From positions 17,960,126 to 18,024,125 of the forward strand of contig NC_079224.1 in the NCBI RefSeq assembly GCF_029633865.1: 64,000 nt of DNA, written 5' to 3'. Origin of the DNA: Lampris incognitus (lineage: Eukaryota; Chordata; Actinopteri; Lampriformes; Lampridae). Both the position numbers and the translations under genes were made by a program. This document shows positions 30,077 to 42,392 of the stretch, one piece after another (the stretch's first letter is position 1; every line of letters begins with the position of its first letter). The notes below the pieces were generated by a model, which was not told the DNA's origin, searched no databases, and worked only from the letters and a program-made list of their open reading frames with translations.

Positions 30077-32580
30077 ATGCGGACAGCCTCTCTTATTGTT
30101 CTTCTTGGGGGGATTTTAGAGCTGGTAAGGCAAAAATTCGTCGTGCATTACTGTTTGTGTTGATAAAAGCATGCATTTGATTAAAAAAAGTCTCAATTCC
30201 CTGTTTTGTGTTTTTTTTCTTCTGCAGGTTTTGGCACGGTGTCCCCAGGAGTGCCGGTGTCCCAGCGAGGCTCCCAGATGTGTGCCTGGGGTCAGCCTCG
30301 TCCCGGACGGCTGCGGCTGCTGCAGAGTTTGTGCGCGACAGCTCAACGAGGACTGCAGCAAGACCGAGCCGTGCGACCACGCCAAGGGGCTGGAGTGCAA
30401 CTTCGGAGCTGGATATGGCACAGCTAAGGGCATCTGTCGAGGTACAGGAGGAAAAAAAAATGCATCTTTGAATCCTCACTTCAGTTAAATTAAAAAAAAA
30501 AGAAATGAATCGAAGGACCTCTGAAGTTCAGTTCAGTGCAGTCGAGTTAAGTTCTTTTTAAAATCTCCCTTAAAAGTTGCACCACCCCCCCCCTCTGCTC
30601 CTTGTCATGCACGCATCCTTGAGCTGATTTCGAGCTATAGAAAATAACTTCGTGCCTCCGTTATTTCAACCCTAACCCTCCCCCCCCCCCCCCCCCCAAA
30701 CAGCCAAATCGGATGGAAGAACTTGCGAGTACAACAACAAGATCTACCAGAACGGGGAGAGCTTCCGGCCAAACTGCAAACACCAGTGCACTTGCATGGA
30801 CGGCGGCGTTGGATGCGTCTCCCTGTGCCAGCACGAGGTGACGCTGCCCAAACAGGGCTGCGCCAAGCCCAGGCTGCTCAAGGTGCCCGGCCGCTGCTGC
30901 GATCAGCTGGTGTGTCTGAAAGAAAGCAAGGCGGGCAGCTCTCAAGCCGAGAAGAGCAGCCAGCAGCAGCAGCACAGGGGCGTCAGCCAGTCTGAGGACT
31001 ACCTCACCAACGAGAACGAACTGCTTCCCATGGGGGGCAGCGCACCGATCAGGTCTTTACCCGGTGAGCACTTCTTCAAGGCACGCGCTCGGCCCGTGCA
31101 CTGCTGAACTGCGTTTACCACATGTCATTTTTTGGGAGTAACTAAACCCTAGAGCATTGTAATGAGTTAGCTGACATCTACAGGTTCAAAAGTCATGTAA
31201 AGGTTCAAAACATGGCAGGCTGGTTTTGGTACTGTGTGATGTAAGCACGAGACTCCTTATTTGTACACCCCCCCCCGGGGGTTAACAGTAGCTTAAGATA
31301 AAGGTTAAGGTCAGGGTGGGTGTTAAAATGAAGAATGATAAGGTCAGAGATTGTTAAAGTGGCGCCATCTGGGGTGAAGTGGCATAAGCATAGCAGGATA
31401 AACACAGATGCAGCTAATAACTGATAACTCCTCTGTTTGATTTTGGTGTGCCGGCACCTATCATCAGCACTGACAGACAGAATTACAACTGACACAATTG
31501 TCAATACTACTGTCAGAGCTGGTTCTTTGGTACACCTATATCCGACAAAGACATTATTAATGTTGTTCTCTGCAACTGTGTTTATCCTGCTATGCTAGCA
31601 TCCAAGTAACAAGACTGGCCTGCTATGTTTTTACCCTTTACACGGTTTTTTACCTCTAGATATCAGCAAACTCACTAAAATGACCAAGGATTTAGGTGCT
31701 CTTTAACTCTGGGTAAATACGTAATGTAATCTATTAAAAAAAATCAATGACAGGAAAATATATGTGAAAGTAGCAAAGCTTGGGATTATGACATTGAAGA
31801 GTATTTGATTTAGTCTCGCCTAAATTTGCAGCGGAAAACATTTGCCTTTTGATTCGTCCTTTCCCTGTGTCATAACCTTTCCCCTTTTTACCATCACAGC
31901 TTTCGTGAGGGAGCCAGCAAGCCACATGTCTTCCAGAGGAAGGATGTGTGTGCTTCAAACCACTGCTTGGTCCCCCTGCTCCAAGTCCTGTGGTACTGGA
32001 TTGTCCACAAGGCGGTCCAACCGCAACGGCCAATGTAAACTAATGAAGGAGACCCGGATCTGTGAAGTCCGTCCATGCACTCGTGTGACTTTCACCAGCT
32101 CCAAGGTAGGTTCCAGCATCTTCTGTGCTGTTGTTGAATTTGTACGGTTCCTCATAAAAACAAGTATGCTTTGTCTCCTACCCTGGTCTCCTCCATTCGG
32201 TATGATCATACTGGGGAATTTTAACACGTTTATCATAGTTCCTGTCCTGCTTTTGTCAACAGAGGGGTCAGCAGTGCAAAGGCATTGAGAAAGCCAGCCA
32301 CCCTGTTAAGCTGTCCCACGCAGGCTGCCATAGCCTGAAGAAGTTTCGGCCCAGGTACTGTGGAGCCTGTGCAGACGGGCGCTGCTGCAGCCCTCACCAG
32401 ACCCGGACGGTGCCGGTCCGCTTCCGATGCGAGGACGGCGAGACATTCAACAAGAACGTGATGATGATCCAGTCTTGCAAGTGTGACCTCAGCTGCCCCC
32501 ACACCAACAACGAGCTCCTGCCTTCCATAGACCCTTACATGACGTCCACAAACAGGGGCGCAAAGAAAACTCTGACATGA
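30077..32580 (+). CDS. ccn1: CCN1 / CYR61 secreted matricellular protein
   Basis: Five exons, 30077-30124, 30228-30441, 30704-31063, 31900-32105 and 32263-32580, join in phase to 381 aa, the same length as human CYR61. Each exon is one module: signal peptide ([16 protein letters not shown]), IGFBP-like domain ([17 protein letters not shown]), von Willebrand C domain ([10 protein letters not shown]), thrombospondin-1 repeat ([11 protein letters not shown]) and C-terminal cystine knot ([31 protein letters not shown]). The linker between VWC and TSP1 is Gln/Ser-rich, and the end is RGAKKTLT rather than the human ending. CCN1 binds integrins and heparan sulfate. Paralogues CCN2 and CCN1-like fish copies are alternatives, but length and synteny favour ccn1. 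Confidence 0.95.
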
Positions 32581-33042
32581 GCTTGAAGTCGAGCGTGAAG
32601 AAGTCGAGAGAATTAGTTTTAAGTGAAAGAGGAGAGGTATGCTCAGAAATGAGGAGGGGTATGCTCAGAAATGTTGAATGATATGGACTAACATGCACTG
32701 TCAGACTGTGGCCATCTGTAAGATGAGTTCAGTGATATTTATCATTAGTGAATGTGCTTCACATTGGAGCCTCGTGGTTTGCTTCATTAGTGAAGCTATT
32801 GTTAAATTGTAATAATTCAAACGAACCAATTCTCAGAAGCAAACATACTATGCATATGTTGCATATTATGCACGTGTTTTGAAGTTTGTGCTTCTAGTAT
32901 CACCACTTCATCCAGTTAACATGGTAATAAAGACACGCAGCTATATTATTGTAGCTGCCAAACATGTCAGTGTTTCCATACTTCCTCATTTTGTTATTTA
33001 TGAAACTGTTTTAATACCGTTTATCACACTGTATGCAGTATT

Positions 33043-33048
33043 AATAAA
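33043..33048 (+). terminator. ccn1: ccn1 poly(A) signal (AATAAA)
   Basis: AATAAA about 460 bases after the stop codon. The intervening AT-rich DNA is the presumed 3' UTR. Confidence 0.55.
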
Positions 33049-33147
33049 TATTTCATTATGTGTCATTGCTGCCCAAGTTACGTCTCAACACAAGAAACCA
33101 ATAACCAATAGAGGGATCAGAATATATATATATATATGTATATATAT

Positions 33148-33177
33148 AGTCAGGCGAATTGGCCATACTAGGTATGA

Positions 33178-33228
<51 letters not shown>

Positions 33229-33352
33229 CCCTGTGATGGCCTGGTGGCCTGTCCAGGGTGTCTCCCCGCCTGCCGCCCAATGACTGCTGGGATAGGCTCC
33301 AGCATCCCCGCGACCTTGAGAGCAGGATAAGCGGTTCAGATAATGGATGGAT
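33148..33352 (+). mobile_element. SINE family B, 5'-truncated, with (GT)n expansion
   Basis: It matches the 3' half of the 8735-9090 and 59826-60205 elements, with GGCGAATTGGCC, a (GT)n run at 33178-33227, GGGCCCTGTGATGGCCTGG, and GAGAGCAGGATAAGCGG plus (GGAT)n. The tRNA-like head is absent. Confidence 0.85.
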
Positions 33353-33433
33353 ATATATATATATATATATATATATAGCTTTTTAGTTTGTCATATATAG
33401 CATACTATATATTTATACTATATATGTTATATA

Positions 33434-35051
33434 CACTACCGTTCAAAAGTTTGGGATCACCCAAACAATTTTGTGTTTTCCATGAAAAGTCACACTTATT
33501 CACCACCATATGTTGTGAAATGAATAGAAAATAGAATCAAGACATTGACAAGGTTAGAAATAATGATTTGTATTTGAAATAAGATTTTTTTTACATCAAA
33601 CTTTGCTTTCGTCAAAGAATCCTCCATTTGCAGCAATTACAGCATTGCAGACCTTTGGCATTCTAGCTGTTAATTTGTTGAGGTAATCTGGAGAAATTGC
33701 ACCCCACGCTTCCAGAAGCAGCTCCCACAAGTTGGATTGGTTGGATGGGCACTTCTTGCGTACCATACGGTCAAGCTGCTCCCACAACAGCTCAATGGGG
33801 TTCAGATCTGGTGACTGCGCTGGCCACTCCATTACCGATAGAATACCAGCTGCCTGCTTCTGCTCTAAATAGTTCTTGCACAATTTGGAGGAGTGTTTAG
33901 GGTCATTGTCCTGTTGTAGGATGAAATTGGCTCCAATCAAGCGCTGTCCACTGGGTATGGCATGGCGTTGCAAAATGGAGTGATAGCCTTCCTTATTCAG
34001 AATCCCTTTTACCCTGTACAAATCTCCCACCTTACCAGCACCAAAGCAACCCCAGACCATCACATTACCTCCACCATGCTTGACAGATGGCGTCAGGCAT
34101 TCTTCCAGCATCTTTTCATTTGTTCTGCGTCTCACAAACGTTCTTCTTTGTGATCCAAACACCTCAAACTTGGATTCATCCGTCCACAACACTTTTTTCC
34201 AGTCTTCCTCCATCCAATGTCTGTGTTCTTTTGCCCATCTTAATCTTTTTCTTTTATTGGTCAGTCTGAGATATGGCTTTTTCTTTGCCACTCTGCCCTG
34301 AAGCCCAGAATCCCGCAGCCGCCTCTTCACTGTAGATGTTGACACTGGTGTTTTGCGGGTACTATTTAATGAAGATGCCAGTTGGGGACCTGTGAGGCGT
34401 CTGTTTCTCAAACTAGAGACTCTAATGTACTTATCTTCTTGCTCAGTTGTGCAACGCGGCCTCCCACTTCTTTTTCTACTCTGGTTAGAGCCTGTTTGTG
34501 CTGTCCTCTGAAGGGAGTAGTACACACCGGTGTAGGAAATCTTCAATTTCTTAGCAATTTCTCGCATGGAATAGCCTTCATTTCTAAGAACAAGAATAGA
34601 CTGTCGAGTTTCAGATGAAAGTTCTCTTTTTCTGGCCATTTTGAGCGTTTAATTGACCCCACAAATGTGATGCTCCAGAAACTCAATCTGCTCAAAGGAA
34701 GGTCAGTTTTGTAGCTTCTGTAACGAGCTAAACTGTTTTCAGATGTGTGAACATGATTGCACAAGGGTTTTCTAACCATCAATTAGCCTTCTGAGCCAAT
34801 GAGCAAACACATTGTACCATTAGAACACTGGAGTGATAGTTGCTTGAAATGGGCCTCTATACACCTATGTAGATATTGCACCAAAAACCAGACATTTGCA
34901 GCTAGAATAGTCATTTACCACATTAGCAATGTATAGAGTGTATTTCTTTAAAGTTAAGACTAGTTTAAAGTTATCTTCATTGAAAAGTACAGTGCTTTTC
35001 CTTCAAAAATATGGACATTTCAATGTGATCCCAAACTTTTGAACGGTAGTG
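33434..35051 (-). mobile_element. Tc1/mariner transposon, complete, DD38E-type
   Basis: 1618-base element bounded by perfect 27-base terminal inverted repeats (33434-33460 and 35025-35051, starting CACTACCGTTC), each flanked by the TA target dinucleotide (33432-33433 and 35052-35053). It carries one uninterrupted transposase gene on the minus strand. It lies between ccn1 and odf2l beside a (TA)n tract. Confidence 0.95.
33596..34639 (-). CDS. Tc1/mariner transposase, intact, DD38E spacing
   Basis: 347-aa open frame without stops. Residues 1-110 hold the paired-like helix-turn-helix DNA-binding region with the GRPR motif at 59-62. The catalytic triad is visible: D154 in LWTDESKFE, D244 in LQQDNDPKHS, and E283 in SPDLNPIELLW. 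The D244-E283 spacing is 38 residues, not the 34 of Sleeping Beauty-like Tc1, because four residues are added after the conserved LEQ (around KQAAGILSV). That is the hallmark of the DD38E (Intruder) group. GGGNVMVWGCF is also conserved. With intact termini it may be recently active. Confidence 0.94.
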   Translation of the reverse strand: MARKRELSSETRQSILVLRNEGYSMREIAKKLKISYTGVYYSLQRTAQTGSNQSRKRSGRPRCTTEQEDKYIRVSSLRNRRLTGPQLASSLNSTRKTPVSTSTVKRRLRDSGLQGRVAKKKPYLRLTNKRKRLRWAKEHRHWMEEDWKKVLWTDESKFEVFGSQRRTFVRRRTNEKMLEECLTPSVKHGGGNVMVWGCFGAGKVGDLYRVKGILNKEGYHSILQRHAIPSGQRLIGANFILQQDNDPKHSSKLCKNYLEQKQAAGILSVMEWPAQSPDLNPIELLWEQLDRMVRKKCPSNQSNLWELLLEAWGAISPDYLNKLTARMPKVCNAVIAANGGFFDESKV

Positions 35052-35052
35052 T

Positions 35053-35892
35053 ATATCAATACTTTTGTTATATATATCATACTTTGAGTATATTTCTTGT
35101 CACTTATCGGGGTAAAAAGTAATGGTTAAATTGGAATTTCGAAAACCATCCACAGTCACACAAATATCTTAAGCTCTGGAAAGGCGCTAAGTTTATTTCC
35201 CCTTGTGTGCAAAAGTTAGTGGGCAGTTCATACATGTGTCAGGGGTGTGTACGGACAGTCAGTCCGGTGGATGGTCCAGCAGGCTGAATGTGACGTGAAC
35301 AGATGCCGTGTGCGAATGTGCCCTGTTAACATTTTGTTTTGAGAAAAGTGTGATATTTTCACCAAGAATGATCACAGCTTGTAACAGTTTAATCAGTTGT
35401 TAAACTGGGGTACACGCTGTGCCATGTTGGAGTGACTAAGCATTATCTCACATCTGAGACTTGTGCTTCTGGCCTTCTGACTTTAGTGGATCCAACTGTT
35501 TGTATTGAACGCTGCACAGTGACTGGAATAGCTCAGTATCACCCCCTCACATGTTGTTAAGCTTAGAAAACGTGTGCTCGCAAGTCCAAACAAATAAATT
35601 CGGATTGAATTCTGACCAGATAAGTTTAAATGAAACGGTGATGGAGGCGGACGTGGCATGTGGTGCAACGTTATAGCCGATATTTACTTTTTGAACAAAA
35701 TGTCTACGAGCTGAAACCCCCCTCCCAAAACAACGAATCTAAACCCTGCAATGTTTGTAAAATACACAAACAAGTCACCCAGCCGGGAGACCATACATGA
35801 GCACAGGGTGTCTCTTTCACGGTTTTGAATTCTGATACCAAACAAATTACCAATTGTCAGCTGTAAGCATTTTTTTCCAACAAACAGTGAAG

Positions 35893-35973
<81 letters not shown>

Positions 35974-37329
35974 TCCCGGTGTACAACCATCAGAATTACG
36001 TAAACGGGTAAGACCAAGAGCCCAAGAACAAGAGCGGAGGAAAGAACAGGGGCACTGACGCACACAGAAATGAAATGGTTCCATCCCCTGACGGAGAACA
36101 CAATAGATCTTTGTCTCTGAGAATTTGAGAGGAGCAACGCTTCCCCCCCGGGAACAGGTCCACACAGCAAGAACACATCACAGTATTAACTGAGGCCCGG
36201 ACATTTCATACTTATCTAGAGATACCAGCGTAGATCTAGGAACAATGTCACAGCAAACAGAGCTAAGGACAAAAAACAAAATGAAGAAAGCCTAAGTAGA
36301 CGTGACACCCCCTCCGCCATGCACGCTGGCTGCACCAGATAGCTGGGCTTAACGTGTTTGGATATGCGACAGCAGAAAAAAGCAAACAGTTTTTTGCTAA
36401 TCAAGTGTTTCTTAATGGTCATGGCTACAATTTGTTACCACAGGAAAGGCGTCCCTTAAAAATCAAAACAGCAGAATAAAATCTTTCCGTCTTACTGTTG
36501 AGCTCCGAACCCATATACTCTCAGCCAACAGTAAACATGCAAACACATGGGAAGTTTGCAGATCAACCGGGTTTCAATGCAGTGGGTGTTTATTCCCAGA
36601 CTAGAAAAATACCCCATGTCATCGGACGTGCCGAGTACAGCTTACATAAGAGTTATGAGAATTTGTTGCCAGCCATAGGGAGGCAAAGCTGAATCAGTGC
36701 ATCCCTCGTTTTTGCACAAAGCACCATATCAACTGATATTGGCTGATTTTGCCATGCTTGGCTGGGGCACAGGGACCCGCAGAACACGACTCCATTAGAA
36801 AATATTATAAGCTTTTTTTTTAATATCCATCTGTGCTAGGTTTGAAATATGGACAATTTAAAGGTTAAAACCCCCCCCACTTCAATTTATTTTTGTGGGC
36901 ATAAGGCACAAAACCACCAACAGTTCACAGTACCCACTCAGATTTTGCACTGACGTATAAAGACACTGCAGCAAATGAGTAAAAACAGGTAATGAAACCA
37001 TTGAGGATTAAAACATGTGCTATTCATTCTTCCTGGTGGCATTTTTTTTTATGTACAAACCTGACATGAAACTGCCATGAAGAAACAAAAACAGTTAGTG
37101 GCAGATCATCTGCATTACAGGATGCATGCCGCAACATGGCAAGACTCATCGCACTTCATTGTCTGCACAGATATATGTTCATTTCAGTGCGGATAATGCA
37201 GATATACCAAAATTATAAGTAAAATTTGATCCCTTCAGTCTATATAATGTGATATAAATGAATTCTTACATACACGGTTCACTTAAAAAAAAAGAGGCTC
37301 ATCTGTATATATCAAACCGTACAAACAGT
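35053..37329. other. Intergenic ccn1-odf2l
   Basis: Apart from a (CA)n run at 35896-35972 I recognise no gene or element in this 2.3 kb. Reading frames across the CA tract are repeat-derived. Confidence 0.5.
35896..35972 (+). repeat. (CA)n microsatellite
   Basis: About 76 bases of pure dinucleotide repeat. Confidence 0.97.
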
Positions 37330-40300
37330 TTAGTCCTTAAAGTGTGATTTTAGAAAATATGATCCAAAACTTGACGGTGGAAGTCCCTCGTCAAACATTG
37401 TTGCATATGAGCTTTTGAGAAAATCTACATAGTTCTGAATGCTTTGCTTGTGGCTCTCCGACTGGTCCAGGCTGAGCCGCAACTCCTTCAGACGCACCTC
37501 GTACTGTTTCTCTGCCTGCAGAGAAAAGTATCGACAGTCCGTGGGATTTTAGATCGATGCGAGAGGTTCTTTCAGCATTGACTAAACAGTAACATAACTG
37601 AGACAGAATGAAAGATAAAGTCAATGAAAATCAAGCATACATCTTCAGAGACATTTCTGAAACTGTTTGCATGGGCAGCATGATACTCACAGACAATTTG
37701 CTCTGTCTAAGTAGCTTCAGCTCTGTCTCCTTCCGGCTCTTCTCTGCTTCTAGCTCCAAAACTTTGTTTTGAAGAGCTCTGTCTCTAGAGGCTGCTTTTT
37801 CTTTAACTTTGGCAACCTGGCCATGTGGAAAATGAGAATCATACTAAATGCTTTGAAATTCTTACAATGTGTGCCATTACACTACCACCGTAGGTTATGA
37901 GGAACTATGAGAACAGTGGCTTCAGAAAGTATGCAGACCCTGTCACTTTTTGCACACTATTGCTTTGTAGATTCAATTTTAGATTAATAACATTTCCATT
38001 TTTGCCCATCAATAACTCCTAATGACAAAGTGAAAACAAGTTTAGAATTTTTTTGCAAATTTATTAAAAATCAAAAACTGAAATCTCATTTATGTAAGTA
38101 TTAAGATCCTTTGCTGTGGCACACCAAATTGTGGTCAGGTGCATCCTTTCTGCTTTAATTATTTTTGATGAGTCTAGAACTGGATTGGAGTCCACCTGTG
38201 GCAAAGGCACACACACCTGTGTATATAAAGGTCCCTGTGTATGTTAAGGTCCCACAATTCACACTGCATGTCAGGCCATAAACCAAGCCATGAAATCCAA
38301 GGAACTTGCTGTAAACTGCCGCGATAACTTTGTTGTGAGTCATAGTTCAGGGCAAGGGTATAAAATTTTTTGAGTGTTCCCAGGAGCACAGTGGCCTCAA
38401 TTTTTAAAAGGAAGAAGTTTGGAACCACCAGGACGCTTCCTAGAGTTGGTCGTCCAGCCAAACTGAGTAAAACTGAAATTCTCAGATCATTAATTCAGTA
38501 CTATATAAAAGCCACTTTGGCAGCAATTACAGCTTTGAGTCTTCTAAGGTGAGTCTCTACAAGCTTTGCACACCTGTATTTAGGCAGTTTATCCTCAAGC
38601 ACCATCAAATTGGATGGGAAACGTATGAACTGCCATCTTTGGGTCTTTACACAGAAGTTCTATAGGGTTTAAGTTTGGGCTTTGGCTGGGTCACTCAACA
38701 AGGCATGTTCTATACTATGTTGAAATGATCATGCAGATATGTGGGTTTATGAAGCTTTACTTATAACTCTGGGACATAGTACAGAACATGCCTTGACAGT
38801 CAGAGCTTTGTCCTGAAGCCACTCAAATGTTGTCTTGGCTTTATGCTTCAGGTCATTGTGCTGAAAAGGTGAACTGTCGCCCCAGTCTGAGGTCACGGGC
38901 TTTCTACAAGGACTTTTGTGTTTGGCTGCATTCATTTTTACCTCAACTCTGACCAGTCTCCTTGTCCCTGCTGCTGAGAAGCACCCCCATAGCATGATGC
39001 TGACACCACCCATGCGTCACCGTTATGGATGGTATTAGCCAGGTGATGAGCAGTGGGTGGTGTTCACCAGACAGGGTGCTTGGAGTTCTGCCCAGAGTTA
39101 AGTTTTCTCATACCAGAGAATCTTTTTCCTCATGCTCATGAGTCCTGTAAATGTCATTTGGTGAACTCAAAGCGGGCTGTCACATGCCTCACTCAAGTGG
39201 CTTCCATCAAGCCACTCTTCCATAAATGCCTGATCGACGGTGTGCTGCTGAGGTTGTCGTCTTTCCGGCAGGTTCTCCCAAGTCTGCAGAGGACTTCTGA
39301 AGCTCTGTTAGTGACAGTTAGGTTCTTGGTAAGCTCCCTGACCAAGACCCTTCTTGTTCAGTTATGCAGGAAGAGTCCTGATGGTTCCAAACTTCTTCCA
39401 TTTTCACAGTTAAGGCCACTGTGCTCCTGGGAACACTCAAAGCTTTAGAAATTGTTTTATGCCCCTGCCCTGATCTATGCCTTGCCAAACTTGTATCGCG
39501 GAGGTCTACAGAGACTTCCTTTGACTTTATGGTTTTGTTTTTGGCCAGTGTGACTTGTGGGTCCTTTATATACTACATGGCTGTGCCTTTCTAAACTGTC
39601 AAATCACCTGAATTTGCCACAAGTGGACTCAATCAAGCTGTACATAATGAAAGCAAACAAGATGCACCTGACCACAATTTGGCATCACAGCAAAGGATCT
39701 AAATACTTATGTAAACAAGATTTCAGTGTTTGATTTTTAGCGAATTTGCAAAAATTTCTAAACATGTTTTCACTTTGTCATTAATGGGTTACTGATGGGC
39801 AAAAAAGGGCAATTTTAGTCATTTAAAATTGAATTTGCAACACAAAGTGTGCAAAAAGTGAAGGGGTCTACATACATTTTGTGGCCACTGTACGTCCACT
39901 TATGACTTGCAGTAGAGCTATACCTGCTGATTAACATCCAATAAAACTGTCTCTAGCTGTCGGTTGAGGGCCTGACACTCAGTAGAGCGCTGATCCAGAT
40001 GCTTATTACTGTAGCTGAGAGATTCTTCTTGGGTTGCGAGCTTTCCAACCAGCTCCAGATTCTCCTGCTGTAGCTCCTCCATCTTCCTGCAAACACAGAC
40101 ACACCAATGAAAAAGGCCATGTAATCAAAGAACTGGAAACTGCAAATCAACCCCAATACGACAGGAAATTAGATGTCTTACCTTAAGAGCGAATTCACTT
40201 TTTCCTGAAGTTGTGTGTTGGCCCCATGAATTAACTCCTTCATCTCCACGGATGCTTGGAGCTGCTTAGCTTGACCGTCCATCTGTGCATGGAAAAATTT

Positions 40301-42359
40301 ATTCTTCAGAACAGCTTCTTTGATGTCCCCTATCTTGGGCATGAATTAACAGAGAATTAAAGTGGGCTCAAGTCACATGCAAATTACTGAATGGATGAAA
40401 GCCCATTTGATACAAACTGCCACAACACTGCGAACAAACATTTGTACAATATTCCAATCACTGATTAAACATTGCTGACATATGTCTATGAAGACTTTGA
40501 GGGTAACTGGCAAGCACTCACAAGCACAAATTACAAGAACATATTCACAAATGGGTAGGTAGGTACCGAGGGGTTCAACTTAATGGTTTTCACTGCAACC
40601 AGAGAACATCTAATCACAAACATCGACACGGCCTCAAAGCAAGGGCTGACTAGAGGATGCAACTGGAGAAATATGGGGTATACTACCCCCGAGTGGTCAG
40701 AAAGTGTAAATAGCCACGTTACATTTTCTAACTGCCACAGCTCATTTAGAGATGACTGCTGCACACCTTAACCTGCAGTTGCCTAATGGACTCTGACTTT
40801 TCTGAACACTTCCTCTCAGACTGTCGCAGGTTGTCCTGGCTCTCGATGAGACTCTGCTCGGTTGTTCTCAGTAACTCTGGGTAAGCTTGCAGTTCCTCCA
40901 AGCGCCCCTGGAGCTCCCACTTGACCTGGGCTCCAGCGGAGGAGGACAGCAGCCAGGGGTGGGTGGGATGGGGAAGGGGGGGGCAGACAAAATGTTATTG
41001 ACCATAAAACCGCTCAACTCTGTCTTTTCTCTTGCTAGCTGAACCCAGACTGCTAAAAAAAGAGGCATTTTCGGGAAAGCCATCTAATTCTTGGATTGTG
41101 TACCAGCAGATGTGAGTAAACAGTGCTTTTTGTGAGTGTGACTGCCGAGAATTCGAAGATGCAAGAGCCAGCACTAAAATGAAATAAAGTCGCTGTGCAG
41201 TGGATGCTGTGCTTGTGAGAGAGCACTAGTAAGGTGGAACAAGTCCTCAGCGATTCAGGAGGATTGCAAATATTGGGTACAGGTCTCAAGAAATTGGGGT
41301 TAGAAGCATTGACAATGCTGTTAGTAAACTGCAGAAAAATTACCTTAATACTTACATTATCTGAAATATTGAATATTACTCAGCACAGTTGCTAGCATTC
41401 ATTGGGTAGATGCACATTCACAGTATAGAATATTTGAAAATATCAGGAGTATCAAATGACAAATCTGAGTCCTTTGAATTGGGCTTACCATGCAAACTTC
41501 CTCTTTTCTATCTTTCTCATACTCCATCTCTTTTAAAAGACTCTCATACTTTATTCTGAGACCATCTACCTCGGCTTGAAGTTCCAATACCTGGAAGAGG
41601 ATGAAGAAGAAGAACGAATGAACAAAAAACGAAACAAAAACAAACCCCAAAATTCCAAACCCCGTTTAACTCATTACATGGTGGCAAAACATTTCAAATG
41701 AACCAAAAACAGCTGCCTCAATGTTGTACTGCTCTACAGGCTGAGGGGCTCAGTAAAAAAAAAGAAAAGAAAAAAGAATAAAACGAATGGGTGAGCACCA
41801 ACCTGGTTTTGGTACTTTTCGGCTTGGTGTTTCCTATCCAACGAGATGGCTTTTTCCTCGATCAGAGCTGCCTCAGACTGAGCTAGCTGTTTCTCCAACT
41901 CCTCAACAGAAGCCTGCAAGCACACAGACAGCAAACATTATGGTGTATCATTCCTCTCACTGTGGTAATAAAAGCTAAGGGATTTATTTATTGTTATTAT
42001 GGACATGATGATCAAGTGTAGAGGTTGACAATTGCAGCGAGAACTGATGACATCAATCAAATATCCACAGTCACAAGAAAAGACTTGCTTCAGAATATAA
42101 AAGAGAATAACTCAGCTATCAAATTTTTTTAATATATATATAGTATAATAGAATAGAATATTCTTTATTAGTCATTTTGTACATACATACAAATGAAATT
42201 TACTTTCTGCATTTAACCCATCCTAGCTGTGTAGCTAGGAGCAGTGGGTAGCTGCCGTGCAGCACCTGGGGACCAACTCCAGTTATTTCCTCCCATTGCC
42301 TTGGTCAGGGGCATGTGAGGCTGTACCCTAGATGACGACACTATTTGGTGCTCTATAGT

Positions 42360-42392
<33 letters not shown>

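Noticed and set aside
30093-30479. Frames on both strands over ccn1 exon 2
   Set aside because: Shadows in GC-rich coding DNA; the plus frame with correct cysteine pattern is the real one.
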